Part shown: piece after piece, positions 10,152 through 20,889 of the stretch
How positions within the stretch are numbered: the first letter of the stretch is position 1
How the letters are laid out: every line of letters starts with the position of its first letter
Source of the DNA: Crotalaria pallida
Taxonomy: Eukaryota; Streptophyta; Magnoliopsida; Fabales; Fabaceae
Reading direction: 5' to 3'
DNA: 64,000 bases
Assembly (NCBI GenBank): GCA_037953625.1
Contig: CM075649.1
Coordinates: 106,831,290 to 106,895,289, forward strand
The notes under the pieces: model-generated
Databases searched by the model: none
Told to the model about the DNA's origin: nothing
Seen by the model: the letters and a program-made list of their open reading frames with translations, nothing else
Position numbers and translations under genes: made by a program

Positions 10152-10823
10152 TGTGACGCCCGTAATTATTTAGAGAAAAATAATAATTGTTTTTGAAAAT
10201 GAGGAATAAAAATTTCTCTATTCTTCTATAGATTTAGTGCATTTACTTAAGCAAATTTGTCCTTTCAAATAAATATGTTGTTTCTCAAAACCTTGAGGAA
10301 AGTACTTTTATGGTTGCGTGCGTTCTGAATTTAAAAGAATTACTATGTAAAAGAACATTGTATATAGTGCAACCATAACTATATACATAAAGAGTAGCAT
10401 CATATACAGAGTCTGAGTCATCATAGCGGAAAAGCAGTACATCAAGTCTAAAAAGAAAACTTTGAGTCATCTCTTTCAAGAGTATATAAAATATATCACA
10501 AATCAAAATAAAAAGAGACACCTTAGAGTTGGTCCATGGTCCTCCAACTAATCAAGCTGGTCCTCAAAAATTGTACATCAAAACCCCCTCTACACGATCT
10601 ATGTCCTGCCTGTACTCATGGGTCCCCCACCCTACCCTGACTACCGGTAGAGCCCGGCTCACTCGTCCATGTCCTCCACTGGGTCCTCCTCCTCGTCCGA
10701 CAAAGAGGGTGCTGCGGTGCGAAGCATCGGCTCAGGAGATGGTGCAAATCTAACCCTCGTCGACGAACCAGGGCGAGGAGTAGCCTCTGAATCCTCTCTA
10801 TGTGGTGTAGGACGAGTACGAGT
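10152..10823 (-). mobile_element. 3'-end fragment of a minus-strand LTR (family ...GGGCGTCACA)
   Basis: The plus strand starts TGTGACGCCCG, which read on the minus strand is an LTR end ...CGGGCGTCACA. The fragment carries the end of a small minus-strand reading frame (10659-10823) and is cut at 10823/10824 by another LTR end. No PBS follows on the left, so this is a solo or truncated piece. Confidence 0.5.
10659..10823 (-). pseudogene. C-terminal remnant of an unknown acidic ORF
   Basis: A minus-strand frame of about 54 codons, open from the junction at 10823 to TGA at 10659. It has a basic proline-rich start (TRTRPTPHRE) and an acidic end (SLSDEEEDPVEDMDE). I do not recognise it. Its composition and its place in an LTR resemble the 127-aa frame at 60640-61023 (ATRTHPSSHR...ETPSPGP), so both may derive from one leader ORF carried by this group of LTRs. 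The similarity is weak and judged by eye. Confidence 0.35.
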
Positions 10824-11301
10824 TGTGATGACCCAAATTTCTATTCCCTTTTTAAATTACTTTTTCCAAAAGTAGTGACCAATTTTTTTCCATTTAATAT
10901 TCAATTTAAAATTTAATCTTCAAATTCTAACAAAACAAATTCAATCAGTGCAGAAGCAAAATACTTGTCATATATATATATATATATTGCATCGTAATTT
11001 ACAATATGTTACATCATTCTTATATTTGTCCAAAATACATGAGTTCCATTTTCATCATTTTCTACAAGACTCTGAGTTAATATCAAAACTAAACATATTA
11101 CAACCCAGAGCATGAGGTTCGGAACTCCAAAATGAAAAGCACATCATTATCTACCCTCATCCACCTAGTGGAAGGTGTATGATGCACACGAAGGGAATCA
11201 GTCCTCTGATAGAACGCAACTGAGGGCGTGAGTTCAGGTGATAGATGGTAACTTCCACCTCCCCCTCCAGCATGATCCGTCCTCCCACCAAGTGCCACTC
11301 C
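10824..11301 (-). mobile_element. 3'-end fragment of another minus-strand LTR
   Basis: It begins on the plus strand TGTGATGACCC (minus-strand LTR end ...GGGTCATCACA). It contains a short AT run (10973-10987) and, at 11160-11173, the hairpin TCCAC-CTA-GTGGA, which also occurs in El1 and El2 at the same distance from the LTR end. It is cut at 11302 by a plus-strand LTR start. Confidence 0.45.
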
Positions 11302-11850
11302 TGTAACACCCCAAAATTTTAATCCCTGATTAATGAAATGTTAATTATAAAGTTTATTATAATTAATTATTTCCATTCTTAATCTTCGATTAAAATCTGT
11401 ATTTATGCATTTAGGGAATGTGTGTGAATTTATTTATTAAGTGTAAGTATGCATAAAATAAATATTTTGCATATTAGTCCCTGAGTTGGGACCTAGAAGC
11501 AATTATAGGAAAGGTTTTGGAGGGAAAGTAAATAAAATTATTATTTTTCAAAAACTGGTCAAAACACTCAAGTATTTTCTCAACTACTCGAGTATTCTGG
11601 ACAGAGTTGCACGAGTTAGCGCGTTTGGTGAGTCACCATCAACGATTTCGTTTCGTTGACACGAAATCACCACCCTCCCACGTCTATAGTTGTCGTGTCG
11701 ACCTGCATGCAAGCTTCAAGTGACTATTTAAGCCATTCATCAACGAATTTGAAGGCTTTGTTGATGAAATTGTGAGGTTAGGGTTCCGAATTTGTTTCTC
11801 TCGATTCCTCTTCATCTTTGAGTGTTAGAATTCGAGTGATACACAATTAC
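11302..11850 (+). mobile_element. 5' part of a plus-strand LTR (family TGTAACACCCC)
   Basis: It starts TGTAACACCCCAAAATTTT. Like the El5 LTR it has a 'tagtccctgagttgggacct' stretch, a GGAGGGAAAG motif, then short palindromes (ACTCAAGT, ACTCGAGT at 11560-11595), a TATA-like GACTATTTAAGCC near 11722-11734, and a leader beginning around GTTAGGGTTCC. Tat-A inserted at 11850. A few tens of bases after Tat-A (20419 to about 20455) still fit this LTR. Confidence 0.5.
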
Positions 11851-12386
11851 TGTGGTGGACTCGGCCTAGCTGAGGTCCTTAGATTCCTCGCCAAAGACCT
11901 AAGGACCCTTAAGGAAGCCTTCTGAGTGCTTGGCCGAGCTCAATGCTCAACGGCCGAACAGACGCTAGATACAGGCCGACCTCGTGTTTCCACTCAGGTC
12001 CGACGTCTAGGTCCGACACCTTCCCAAGTCCGACACCTAGGACATGATGACGTCTCCCTTCCTTATCCACAAGGATAGCTCACCACCTTATCCGCAAGGA
12101 CAGCCTATCCACTCATAGCTCAGTACAGGCTGGCCCTACATGGGCCTAAAGCAAGCCCATTAGGGCAACCACCTCCCCCCTATAAGTAGCTCCGTACTAC
12201 ATGGGGCTCAGGTACGTCCTCTAACCCTAATTGCCATACTCACATACCAGTGATTAGGGTTACTCCCTGGCTTTCTCCCTTAGCCACCTGAGGACTCCCA
12301 CCAAACATCACATATCAACCCTAGACAGAGGCTCCTTCGAAGGTCTTCTCCTACCCTTGGAGGTCCTCCCCGTCTAGGACAACACA
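11851..12386 (+). repeat. Tat-A 5' LTR (536 bp)
   Basis: It starts TGTGGTGGACTCGG and ends GGACAACACA, directly before the PBS. A TATA-like CCCTATAAGTAGCTC lies about 200 bases before the end, followed by a leader CTCTAACCCTAATTGCC. Confidence 0.92.
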
Positions 12387-12387
12387 T

Positions 12388-12405
12388 TGGCGCCGTCTGT
12401 GGGAA
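12388..12405 (+). other. Primer-binding site of Tat-A
   Basis: TGGCGCCGTCTGTGGGAA. The first nine bases match the 3' end of plant tRNA-Asp and the rest matches imperfectly. Tat-B has the same site with GGGGAA. Confidence 0.8.
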
Positions 12406-12441
12406 ACTGATAAACTCCAACCCCACCCAGAAGATTTTACG

Positions 12442-15422
12442 ATGTCTGAAGAACAGCCAGTCCAGAGGAGGAGGAGGGGGCGTCCAAGAAGGGTGCCGTC
12501 GACTGAGGACCTACGCTTGCACCTGGAAGCTAATAGGGCAGCAAGGTCCTCATCCCCTCCACCACCTCCACCTCCTCCCCCGCCATCACCTCCGTTTCCA
12601 CCGCCACCTTCTCCACCAGAATTCACCCATACCCACAGTGGACCCTACACGATCCACACCGGAGACACCGCAAATCCAACCCAGCTTCCTGGCGGAGCTC
12701 GACGCGTGCAGCTACGCTCTGAGATCGGTGAAACCAACACTGAACAGCACCGCCACCGCGGCGAACGTGCCCACTCAGTCAGTACAACACACCGTTCCCA
12801 CTCCCGACAGTCTACGCTCTCTCGGGACGCTGAACTCTTATCCCTGATGAGACAGCAGATGAGAATCGTAGAGTAACAAGGCAAAGCTATTGCAGATCTC
12901 CAACAAGTTGCCATGCAACGTTTAGCTGAACGAGCCGCTGTTCAAGCTCCAGCCCCAAACGAGTTCCCCCCACCACCCCCTCCACCACCTCTTCCACCAC
13001 AACCTCCGTTAACTCCACAAACCTTTGCAACACCACACACGACTGTCACACAACTTACACCACCCCCTCACCAGCAACAACCTGACCTGGATGATTCCCA
13101 CCCTGGCCATCCTTTTACTCCAGTCGTCATGGCCTATGAACCACCACCTGGGTACCTCGGGCCCAGTAAAATCCCCAGATACAACGGCCTCACAGACCCT
13201 CAGGAACATGTCCTTTCCTATGAGGGAGCTGTGAACTTTCACGGGGGAGGAGATCGGCTCAAGTGCCGAGCTTTCTCCATGACCCTCCAGGCCCCAGTCC
13301 TTCGGTGGTATTCAACGCTTCCCAAAAATTCTGTCAACAACTGGGCAGAAATGAAGCGCGTCTTCCTTAACAGATACACTGCTAGCTGTGTGCAACCCAG
13401 GTCGGACCACACGCTAGCAATAGTGACCCAGAAACCAGAAGAATCCTTATGTGCATACTTGCACAGGTTTCACAACGAGTCTAGTTCGGTCCCAAATCTG
13501 TCTCCCGAGGTGGCGGTCCTCCTTTTGACCCAAGGATTGGCCGAAGGAGGGTTCAAAGATTCACTTATTGGAAAGCCACCAAGGGACATGGCCGAACGGA
13601 GACAGAGATCAAACAAATACATCAATCTTGAAGAATTCAGTAAAGGACAGTCGAGCAGGCTGGAAAACGCTCAAGCCACCTCGCAGAATGCCCTGCCCCG
13701 AGGTCGTCCTCGCGACAACAGGGATGAAAGAGGAGGAAGAGCAGATCAGGGAGATCGAGGTCGCCCTCAACAAGAGGACCGCCGACGTCCATACATCACC
13801 AAATATGACTCTTACACCCCCCTGACGGTCCCGCGGTCTCAAGTCTGGAGAGAGACCATGCAGACCAAACTCAGGAGTGTACCCCGTCCCCCCTTTCTCA
13901 GAAATCAAAACTATGTCAGAGACAAGTCCAAATACTGCAATTTTCATGACGGGTACGCCACCATACCGATCAATGCACATGGCTCCGGGATGTCATTGAG
14001 GATACGGTAAGAAGAGGCAAGCTGCAACAATATGTCCGGGAAGCAGTAGAAAGACGAGGCCGGAGAAGGTCTCGCATCCCGGACAATGAGAAAGGAAAAG
14101 CTAAAGTCGACCCGTCCCCAGAGAAGAAGGAAGAGGAACCATCGCGGGTGAACATGGTCGTAGTTCAAGACCTAGATAAGTCGCCAGAGAACTTCCGAGT
14201 AGAAACCATCTCGGGAGGTTTCGCTGGTGGCGGAGAGATGAGGGCGGGAAGGAAAAGATACATCAACCAGGTTTTGGCAGTTCATCACAAACCTGTCTGC
14301 AAAAAGCCATCTCGGAATGTTCCCATTATTTTTTCTGACCAAGATATGGAAAACGTCATCCCAGATCACAACGATCCTATGGTGATTACGGCGTTAATTG
14401 GCAATTTTTAGGTCGCCCGAGTCTTCATTGACCAAGGAAGCTCAGCCGACATTCTCTTTCTGCATACTTTCCAAGCTTTGAAGCTGAGGTCTGCCGACCC
14501 CGTAGGATTCGAAGGTAATCTCATCAGCTTCACAGGTGAGGCAATCTGCCCCCTGGGAGCCATTCATCTCCCGGTGACCCTAGGCAACCAGCCTTCGGCC
14601 CGAACGGAGATCATCAAATTTCTGGTAGTTGACTCCGATTCCCCGTACAATGTAATACTGGGACGAACCTGCCTACAAGCTTTTAGGGCAGTGGTCTCAA
14701 CAGTGCACCTGGCAATGAAGTTCGTCGGATCAGATGATAAGGTTGTTACGGTCAAAGCTGACCAAGTGAAGGCCCGGCTCTGCTACAATGCGAGCCTACG
14801 GGAGGGAAAAAAGAAGCAAAAAGAGTTCATCGATCCGACACTGTCCAAGGGAAGAGTCTTATTGGCCGAGTTCCAGTCGGAACGAGATATTCATATGTCC
14901 TCTCCTCATGAAGAGCGGGTGATAATTCCCCCCTTCACCTCTCCCCCAAGCAAAGATGCTATCATGAATGACAAACCCCTCCAAAAAATCCAAAATGCAG
15001 TCAAAGGAAATCTCTTCTCTCTTTCATTCCTCTCCTACCCCCTTCACGGGGAGAATTTTCTCTTTCATCTAACTCTCACTAACCCTACCCTCCGTTCGGT
15101 ATATCTCCGAATTGAGGGCCGAGGTAAACTTCTTGACCATGTCTTCAGCCGAGCTTTTCAGACCCCCAAGCTCGGGTGCTTCAAGATGGAAATGCCCTCA
15201 CTTTTCAACATTACCAGCAATTTCGGCAGCCTCTTCTATCAGCTCACCTCGGAGGACCATCACAAGGAAATCCGACAAGACGCTCCTGGTCCGAAGAAGA
15301 TAGCGATGAAAGAGCCAGCCGACCATGACAAGAAAGCAAAGCAACCCGGGTCATCTGAGTCTGATCACCTCGCGCCCCGAGGATCAGTCATCGGCCCTAA
15401 CGGCCAGAAAAGCGGGAAATAA
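12442..15422 (+). pseudogene. gag-pro: Tat-A gag-protease, inactivated
   Basis: Structural polyprotein of a Tat-lineage element. It starts MSEEQPVQRRRRGRPRR at 12442, followed by a polyproline linker, a capsid domain (13160-13650: YNGLTDPQEHVLSYEGAVNF, LRWYSTLPKNSVNNWAEMKR), an RGR/RGG-rich segment and a zinc-knuckle-like YCNFHDGY. A protease domain (about 14370-14700) has the motif DQGSSADILF, giving catalytic DxG, and VILGRTCLQAF. Breaks: a TAA at 12874 (CAA in Tat-B), loss of one G near 13956 that shifts the frame in the knuckle, and a TAG at 14409 (GAG in Tat-B). No RT follows. The homologous Tat-B copy has different lesions, so each decayed independently. Confidence 0.88.
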
Positions 15423-16582
15423 GCTCGATATCGATAATCCCCAACAGAGGCATTCTAGAAACATACTCTGGGTAATTACCGAGCTCAAGGAATCCCGAAA
15501 CCTCACAACACTGAGAACCTGTTTCAAATAGGTTTACCTCAGATATTTTGGCAGTCATCAGCATCCTCATCTGAGGAATTCAAATTCAACTTTCTTTTAT
15601 TTTTTGCTTCCTTCAAATATTGTTCATGTTTTTTAATTTCCATTATGAGATATTCACCTTTCAAAAGAAAAAGCAATGTACTCATAACTAACAATTAATG
15701 AAAAGTACAAACTTGCTTATACTCAAGTGCAATAGTTTTATATACGTACGTACTAGCTTCTCATTTAGCACTAGCCACCTAAATGTTGCATGGCGCTATG
15801 CACAGCCAACGTCTTCTAGATAAGATCGGCTCATATGCACAGTGTACAAGGGACACCCGATAAAGAACAGACTGTTGTGAAATGTTTGCACATAGCTTCA
15901 CTCAGCACTCTCTTTTACATCGGGGCCGAGGACACCCACCTCGGCTAAGGTGGGTAGATCCGAGCTCCCTACCGTATGCACTCATATACAGTACCTTTAT
16001 TCAGAGGAACACTTATAAGATTACTGCACTTACTGAGTCGTCCGATCTATTAATATAATATTTCAAACACCAATGATTGGGTACAAGTTTTCTTAGGTCC
16101 GATCAGGCCGAAATACAACAAGTTGGTAAAGGACTTGTATTCTCAAAAGTAGTTTTACTTCTAAACAACCTCGGATGCAATATATATGCGACAAGTTAAA
16201 GCAAGAACTTGCATAAAAGTTCCAACATGCAACAAGTTTCAAACACTTGCATCCTTTCTTGAAAATCTTCCTGGTGGCCACCTAATCAATCGTGGTCTGG
16301 ACCCGAGGTTGAACGAATAAACATGCAACAAGTTGGTTAAGAAAAACTCGCTTTCACGCAACGAGTTGAAGAAAAGGCTTGCATGACTCCGACCTCGGAC
16401 ATAGTACATGTGCAACGAGTTAGAGTAAAAACTTGCATAAATATGACAACATGCAACAGGCCAAAACTGCAGTAAACTTGCATTAAAAAGAAACGTTGTA
16501 CAATAAGCAAAACAAAATCCCACATTGTCAAACATGTTATAAAAGAACATAGACAAATCATAAGCTGCCCAGCATAAGGGAC
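15423..16582. other. Tat-A non-coding region between gag-pro and antisense ORF
   Basis: This is where RT, RNase H and integrase would lie in an autonomous element. No frame above about 100 codons resembles them. Around 16200-16490 it holds four to five dispersed copies of a motif like ATGCAACAAGTT...ACTTGCAT, which repeats in Tat-B (42300-42640). AACAAGTT and AACTTGC-type blocks could pair, but I see no clean hairpin. Confidence 0.7.
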
Positions 16583-18876
16583 TTACGCTGCCTCATCCTC
16601 GACGTCGGAAAGGACGACCGAACGCAGGTCGAACTCCTCATCCATCCTCTCAACTAAAGGGTTGGGCAGATTCTCCTCAGGCTGGTCCAGGTCAACCTCG
16701 GCTCCACCCCTGTCATAGTCAACCATCTTTCCATTTTCCACTCCGAATCCGGCAGATGCGCCGACGTACCGAATTCGGAGCCCCTGATTCATATGAAGAA
16801 TCTGCTCAACCGCACTGGTGAAAACCTTGCTGGCCACCCTTTCAAGGTCGAAGTCCGACTCATGTGCTGCCACCTTATGCTTAAGAGCTTGGGCAGCCCT
16901 CTTCTTCAGCAGACTCCTAACCCTTTCCACCTCGGCAAGGCCCTCCTGCCTTCCAGCCTCCTTCGCATCTGCTTTGGCTTGGGCCAAATCTTATTCATGT
17001 CTTTTTTGGAGCTCTTCCATTTGTCGGCGGTGCTCCTCCTCAGCCTCAGACAACTTTTTTTCAGCTGACCTTGTGCTACTCTTCAGTTCTTCCACCTCGA
17101 CCGCCATAGCCGACCGAGCTTTTTTCTTAGCAGGCGAAACACCGTCCGCCACATCATCAGCCACTTCGGCCAACACATTAAACATGGTGGTGGCCCTTTT
17201 CAATTGGCAAGCCATTTCTTCCGCCTTTTTCTTCCACTCCGCACTCGACATTTTGACAAGAGTGTCTTTCAGCGAAGGTTTGGCAAGGGTAGCTGGCAGC
17301 CTCGGTTGAGTTCCAGTGCTTGGAGGCGGCGCATCCGCAACAAGGGCCACCTCGGTGCTGGGACTTGGCGAGGTAGGAGGAGGAGGGGTAATGATAACGG
17401 TAGGTGGGGTAGGATGGAGTGGACCAGAGTCGGCCGAGAGCGTATCAGTGGAAACCTCGGACGACACGGCATCAGCAGAAGGAACCTCGGGCTTCTTCTT
17501 CCTCCGAGCTTCAAAAGCAGCTTTCAGCGCTCTGGAGGACATCTCGGACCAATGTTCTTCTGCAAAAAAAAAAATTATTAGTATAAGAGAATTGAAAGAA
17601 AATGCACAAGTATAAGAGCAAAAGTAACTACCAATCTTCGTCAAGACTTCGTCGTCAAGACACTTTATGAAAACTCCAACATCAAGTTGGAATTTCTGAG
17701 CGCGATATTCTGTCTGAAAATGGTGAGCAGTTACAGACTCGTCGGCATCCAGTGTTACACCCGACCACCTTTGCGGCGTACTGGTATGGCGACTAAAGAA
17801 TTCGGAGGTGCACTCCAAAGGGAACTTCGGTCCCGTCTCGGACCGAAACCAAGGCAGCCCCGCTCCAACGTATTTGTATTTAAAAAATCTTGGTTTAAAA
17901 TGCTTCCAAGATTCAGAGAACATGCCGAACAGCCCACAGTGAGCTCGGGCTTTGGCCGACACCCAAAGACGACCAGTGACCCCGTCCTTATTGCTGACGA
18001 ACGGGTTGTAATCCACAAAAATAGCCGAACTGTGCATACCAAATGTCTGGCTCCGCAGTACTTTTGGAACGCTCGGAGAAACGACCAAGTATTGGGATGA
18101 AGTTGGGAAGGAGCTAGTCTGAGCTCGTTTAAGACACTCATCTCCAGGTCGGTGAACGGGAGGGTCACGCCAAGATTGTGAATCAGATCGGCATAAAATA
18201 AAAAAGAGTTATTGTCAGTTCGGCTGCATATCCTGTCATTGGCCGAACAGGGGAGCACTTCGTAAGAAGTTCCGGTGGTGTCCCCTGGGCAAGGCAGCAT
18301 GGCCCTCCTTACCTCGGCAAGCTTGTCCTCGGAGCAAAGGCTGGACTGAATTCCTTTGGGCTCCACGTCAACCCACTCATACTGATCGGCATCGAAAGGT
18401 GCGGGGTAAAGTTCAGGTCGACGGATGCACTTCATGAGCGGCATGGTACCTGTGGAAGAACAGGGGAGCTCGGTATTAGTCTTACGGGTTACGAAAAATA
18501 ACCCCCCAGAGAACCCCCTCGAAGTAGTTCCGAGGGGCGAGCATCTCCCCTCTACCACAGGTACCCCTCGTTCGTACATTCCCTCCTTCTCCATCCTCTC
18601 GAAATCGGCACGCTCCCTACCGTCAACAAACTCGGCCCAGGCATATTGCCGTATCCACTCCCTCTTCTCCTCCCAATTCCGAGGATAAACTACCTCAACG
18701 GGATCAGCCTCTAGAACCCGCCTCTCGTATTTTTGCCTATACTCCCTTTGGCGACGGAGCGCCTCGTCTACCTCCGTTGAGGAACAGGACGAGGAGGAAG
18801 AGTCGTCCTCCTCGTCACTACTGCTAGACGACAGGGAGACTACCCCAGCCCACTTCCTAAACCATTCCCTACTCAT
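16583..18876 (-). pseudogene. Tat-A antisense ORF, two exons, inactivated
   Basis: Antisense gene of a Tat-lineage element. Start MSREWFRKWAG at 18876. An acidic serine stretch follows, and then a region like the 'putative gypsy type transposon' domain (Pfam PF04195 as I recall: NLGVTLPFTDLEM, APSQLHPNTWSFLRAFQ). Exon 1 ends at 17632. A 72-bp intron (17631-17560) has donor TTG|GTAGTT, TACTAAT as branch-like site and acceptor TTTGCAG|AAG. Exon 2 has a proline-rich part and a long coiled coil (EELKSSTRSAEKKLSEAEEEHRRQMEELQKR) before an acidic end at 16583. Relative to Tat-B there is a one-base deletion near 18010 and a TAA at 16988-16990, so this copy is broken. The function of this protein is unknown. 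Confidence 0.82.
17560..17631 (-). other. Intron of the Tat-A antisense ORF (72 bp)
   Basis: GT...AG boundaries with TACTAATAA upstream of a T-tract. Removing the equivalent 74-bp intron in Tat-B leaves a 2223-base (741-codon) frame, which supports the model. Confidence 0.75.
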
Positions 18877-19877
18877 ACTGAACCCAATCCACTCCTTTGA
18901 TTTTCTGAAAAATAAACAAAAAACATGAATCAAAAACTCTCCAAAAGCCTCAAAACTCGCCTAACCAAAAAAAAAGCCAAACCCCAGGAATGAACCCCAA
19001 AATCAAAACACCCGAATTAAGAAAAACCCCAAAATCCAGCACTATTCCCCAAAATCAGAGCCACAAAACCCAAGAGAAGAACCCCACCACCATGAAAATA
19101 GAAACCAAAAACCAGAAATCCTAATCCCCCACCGTGTAAACCGCGAAGCTGTAAAGGAAAAGGCAGAAACCAGAAAGAAGAAGGAAACAGAAACGAAAAA
19201 GAAAAAGCAAGTGTAACAGTACCTTAGGAAGAATGGAGCAAAAGGAATCGGAAACTTGTAAAGTGAAAAGAGTCATTGCTGAAGAAGAAGAAGGCGGTAG
19301 GCAGAGGAGAGGAGCAGGGTTCAATGGGAATGTCTCTGTGGAGAGGGAAAGAAGGTTTCTCTCTTTTTTGTAGGAGAAAGAAAATGTTCGATAGAGAAGG
19401 GGAAGCGGTTTCCTGGGATAGAGGGGGAAGAGAAACCGTTTTCCCCCTCAAATTTGAAGTTTGGGCCTAGCCCAAAAAGCCCAAACCAGCGTACAGCCAC
19501 ACATATTAAGACACATGGCGCACAGCAGCAGAAATTATGGACCTCGAGCAACGTCACAATGATGGTGACGCTTCGTAGGTCGCGATTTCTGACACGTGTC
19601 AGATCCGGTAAAAGCAAACGTCAGTTCGGTACTGGCAAGTAAACAGCTGTCAAACCCGCTCCGTCACAATGAAAGGACGTCAGAGACAGCTGGATCCAAC
19701 GTATCGGCAACTTATCCTCCGAACTCCCTAGAACCTCGGAACAAGGTTCAGATAGCCTTGACCGAGCTGGGGGGCTTATGTGGTAAACTCGGCCCTTATG
19801 GGGTGGATTTGGGAAAAAGACCTAAACCAGAACCTCGGAACAAGGCTCAGATAGCCTTGACCGAGCTGGGGGGCTTA
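18877..19877. other. Tat-A 3' non-coding region with duplicated PPT zone
   Basis: Upstream of the antisense ORF, read in antisense, lies TTTATTTTTCAG|AAAATC, a possible acceptor of a 5'-UTR intron. Near the 3' LTR a block of about 99 bp (GAACCTCGGAACAAGG...CTGGGGGGCTTATGTGGT) occurs twice, at 19733-19787 and 19832-19885, so the PPT CTGGGGGG and the first bases of the LTR are duplicated. Tat-B has the same duplication. Confidence 0.7.
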
Positions 19878-20413
19878 TGTGGTGGACTCGGTCTAGCCGA
19901 GGTCCTTAGATTCCTCGCCAAAGACCTAAGGACCCTTCAGGAAGCCTTCTGAGTGCTTGGCCGAGCTCAATGCTCAACGGCCGAACAGACGCCAGATACA
20001 GGCCGACCTCGTGTTCCCACTCAGGTCCGACGTCTAGGTCCGACACCTTCCCAAGTCCGACACCTAGGACATGATGACGTCTCCCTTCCTTATCCACAAG
20101 GACAACTCACCACCTTATCCGCAAGGACAGCCTATCCACTCATAGCTCAGTACAGACTGGCCCTACTTTGGCCTAAAGCAAGCCCATTAGGGCAACCAGC
20201 TCCCCCCTATAAGTAGCTCCGTACTACATGGGGCTCAGGTACGTCCTCTAACCCTAATTGCCATACTCACACACCAGTGATTAGGGTTACTCCCTGGCTT
20301 TCACCCTTAGCCACCTGAGGACTCCCACCAAACATCACATATCAACCCTAGACAGAGGCTCCTTCGAAGGTCTTCTCCTACCCTTGGAGGTCCTCCCCGT
20401 CTAGGACATCACA
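19878..20413 (+). repeat. Tat-A 3' LTR (536 bp)
   Basis: It starts TGTGGTGGACTCGG after the PPT and ends GGACATCACA, followed by TSD ATTAC. The length equals the 5' LTR, with about 15 substitutions between them. Confidence 0.92.
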
Positions 20414-20418
20414 ATTAC

Positions 20419-20889
20419 GAAGCTCACACAAAGATTGCTAGTCAAAATTAGAGCACGAGCCCCTTTTTGGCTCAGGTCTGATGCGCCAAGCGCTCCTGGG
20501 GCGCGGCTTCTAGCGCCTGGGGCGCGAGTCTGTTGACTCTAGGTTGACCGTGCCATAACTTCTTCGTTAACCGTCGGATCTTTCTCAAATTTGACGAGCA
20601 ACTTCCTAAAAATCATACCTTCACATCCAACGGTGGGAATTGTGTTTTGAGTCTTAAATCTTTTATTTTGAATTTCCTAATGTCGGGTGTTTATAACACC
20701 GAAAAATCGATTTTTAACACTCGTTTGGTCTTCTTTAAATTTTCTTTTCGATGTCAATGCTCCTTAACTCCTTCATGGCACTCGAAGAATTTCCTAATCC
20801 ATCATTTTAAATCCCTTTTAGGATAATCCCTATTTCCAAATCTTATTATTATTCTAATTATTATTAGAATTAAAATTCGGGATGTTACA
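20419..20889 (-). mobile_element. U3 end of a minus-strand LTR, fused head-to-head to a plus LTR
   Basis: Read on the minus strand from 20889 it starts TGTAACATCCCGAATTTTAA and closely follows the El2 U3: TTTTAGGATAATCCC-type end, a 'gtgtttataacacc' stretch, and the conserved box (20640-20549: ATCCAACGGT...GATCCGACGGTTAACGAAGAAGTTATGG), then GC-rich GGGGCGCG repeats at 20490-20530. It ends near 20455, where plus-oriented LTR sequence begins. So 11302 and 20889 look like two ends of one LTR but belong to two LTRs pointing toward each other. Confidence 0.5.

Larger units (their letters stand above)
11851..20413 (+). mobile_element. Tat-A: non-autonomous Tat-lineage Ty3/gypsy element
   Basis: A complete 8563-bp element with TSD ATTAC (11846-11850 and 20414-20418). 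Order: LTR, PBS, gag-protease in sense, about 1.2 kb without genes, a spliced antisense ORF, a duplicated PPT zone, LTR. There is no RT, RNase H or integrase, and the same parts are missing in Tat-B. An extra antisense ORF between pol and the 3' LTR is a known feature of several Tat-lineage elements. The LTRs differ at roughly 15 positions in 536 by my count, so this copy is older than Tat-B. The gag frame has two stops and a frameshift and the antisense ORF is also broken, so this copy is dead. Confidence 0.9.

Noticed and set aside
12351..12626. Glycine-rich minus-strand ORF (and its copy near 38543)
   Set aside because: It is the shadow of the polyproline segment of Tat gag on the other strand.
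19596..19952. 118-codon plus-strand frame shared by Tat-A and Tat-B (55724-56080)
   Set aside because: It runs through the duplicated PPT block into the LTR. Its similarity is explained by recent common origin, and no domain is visible.
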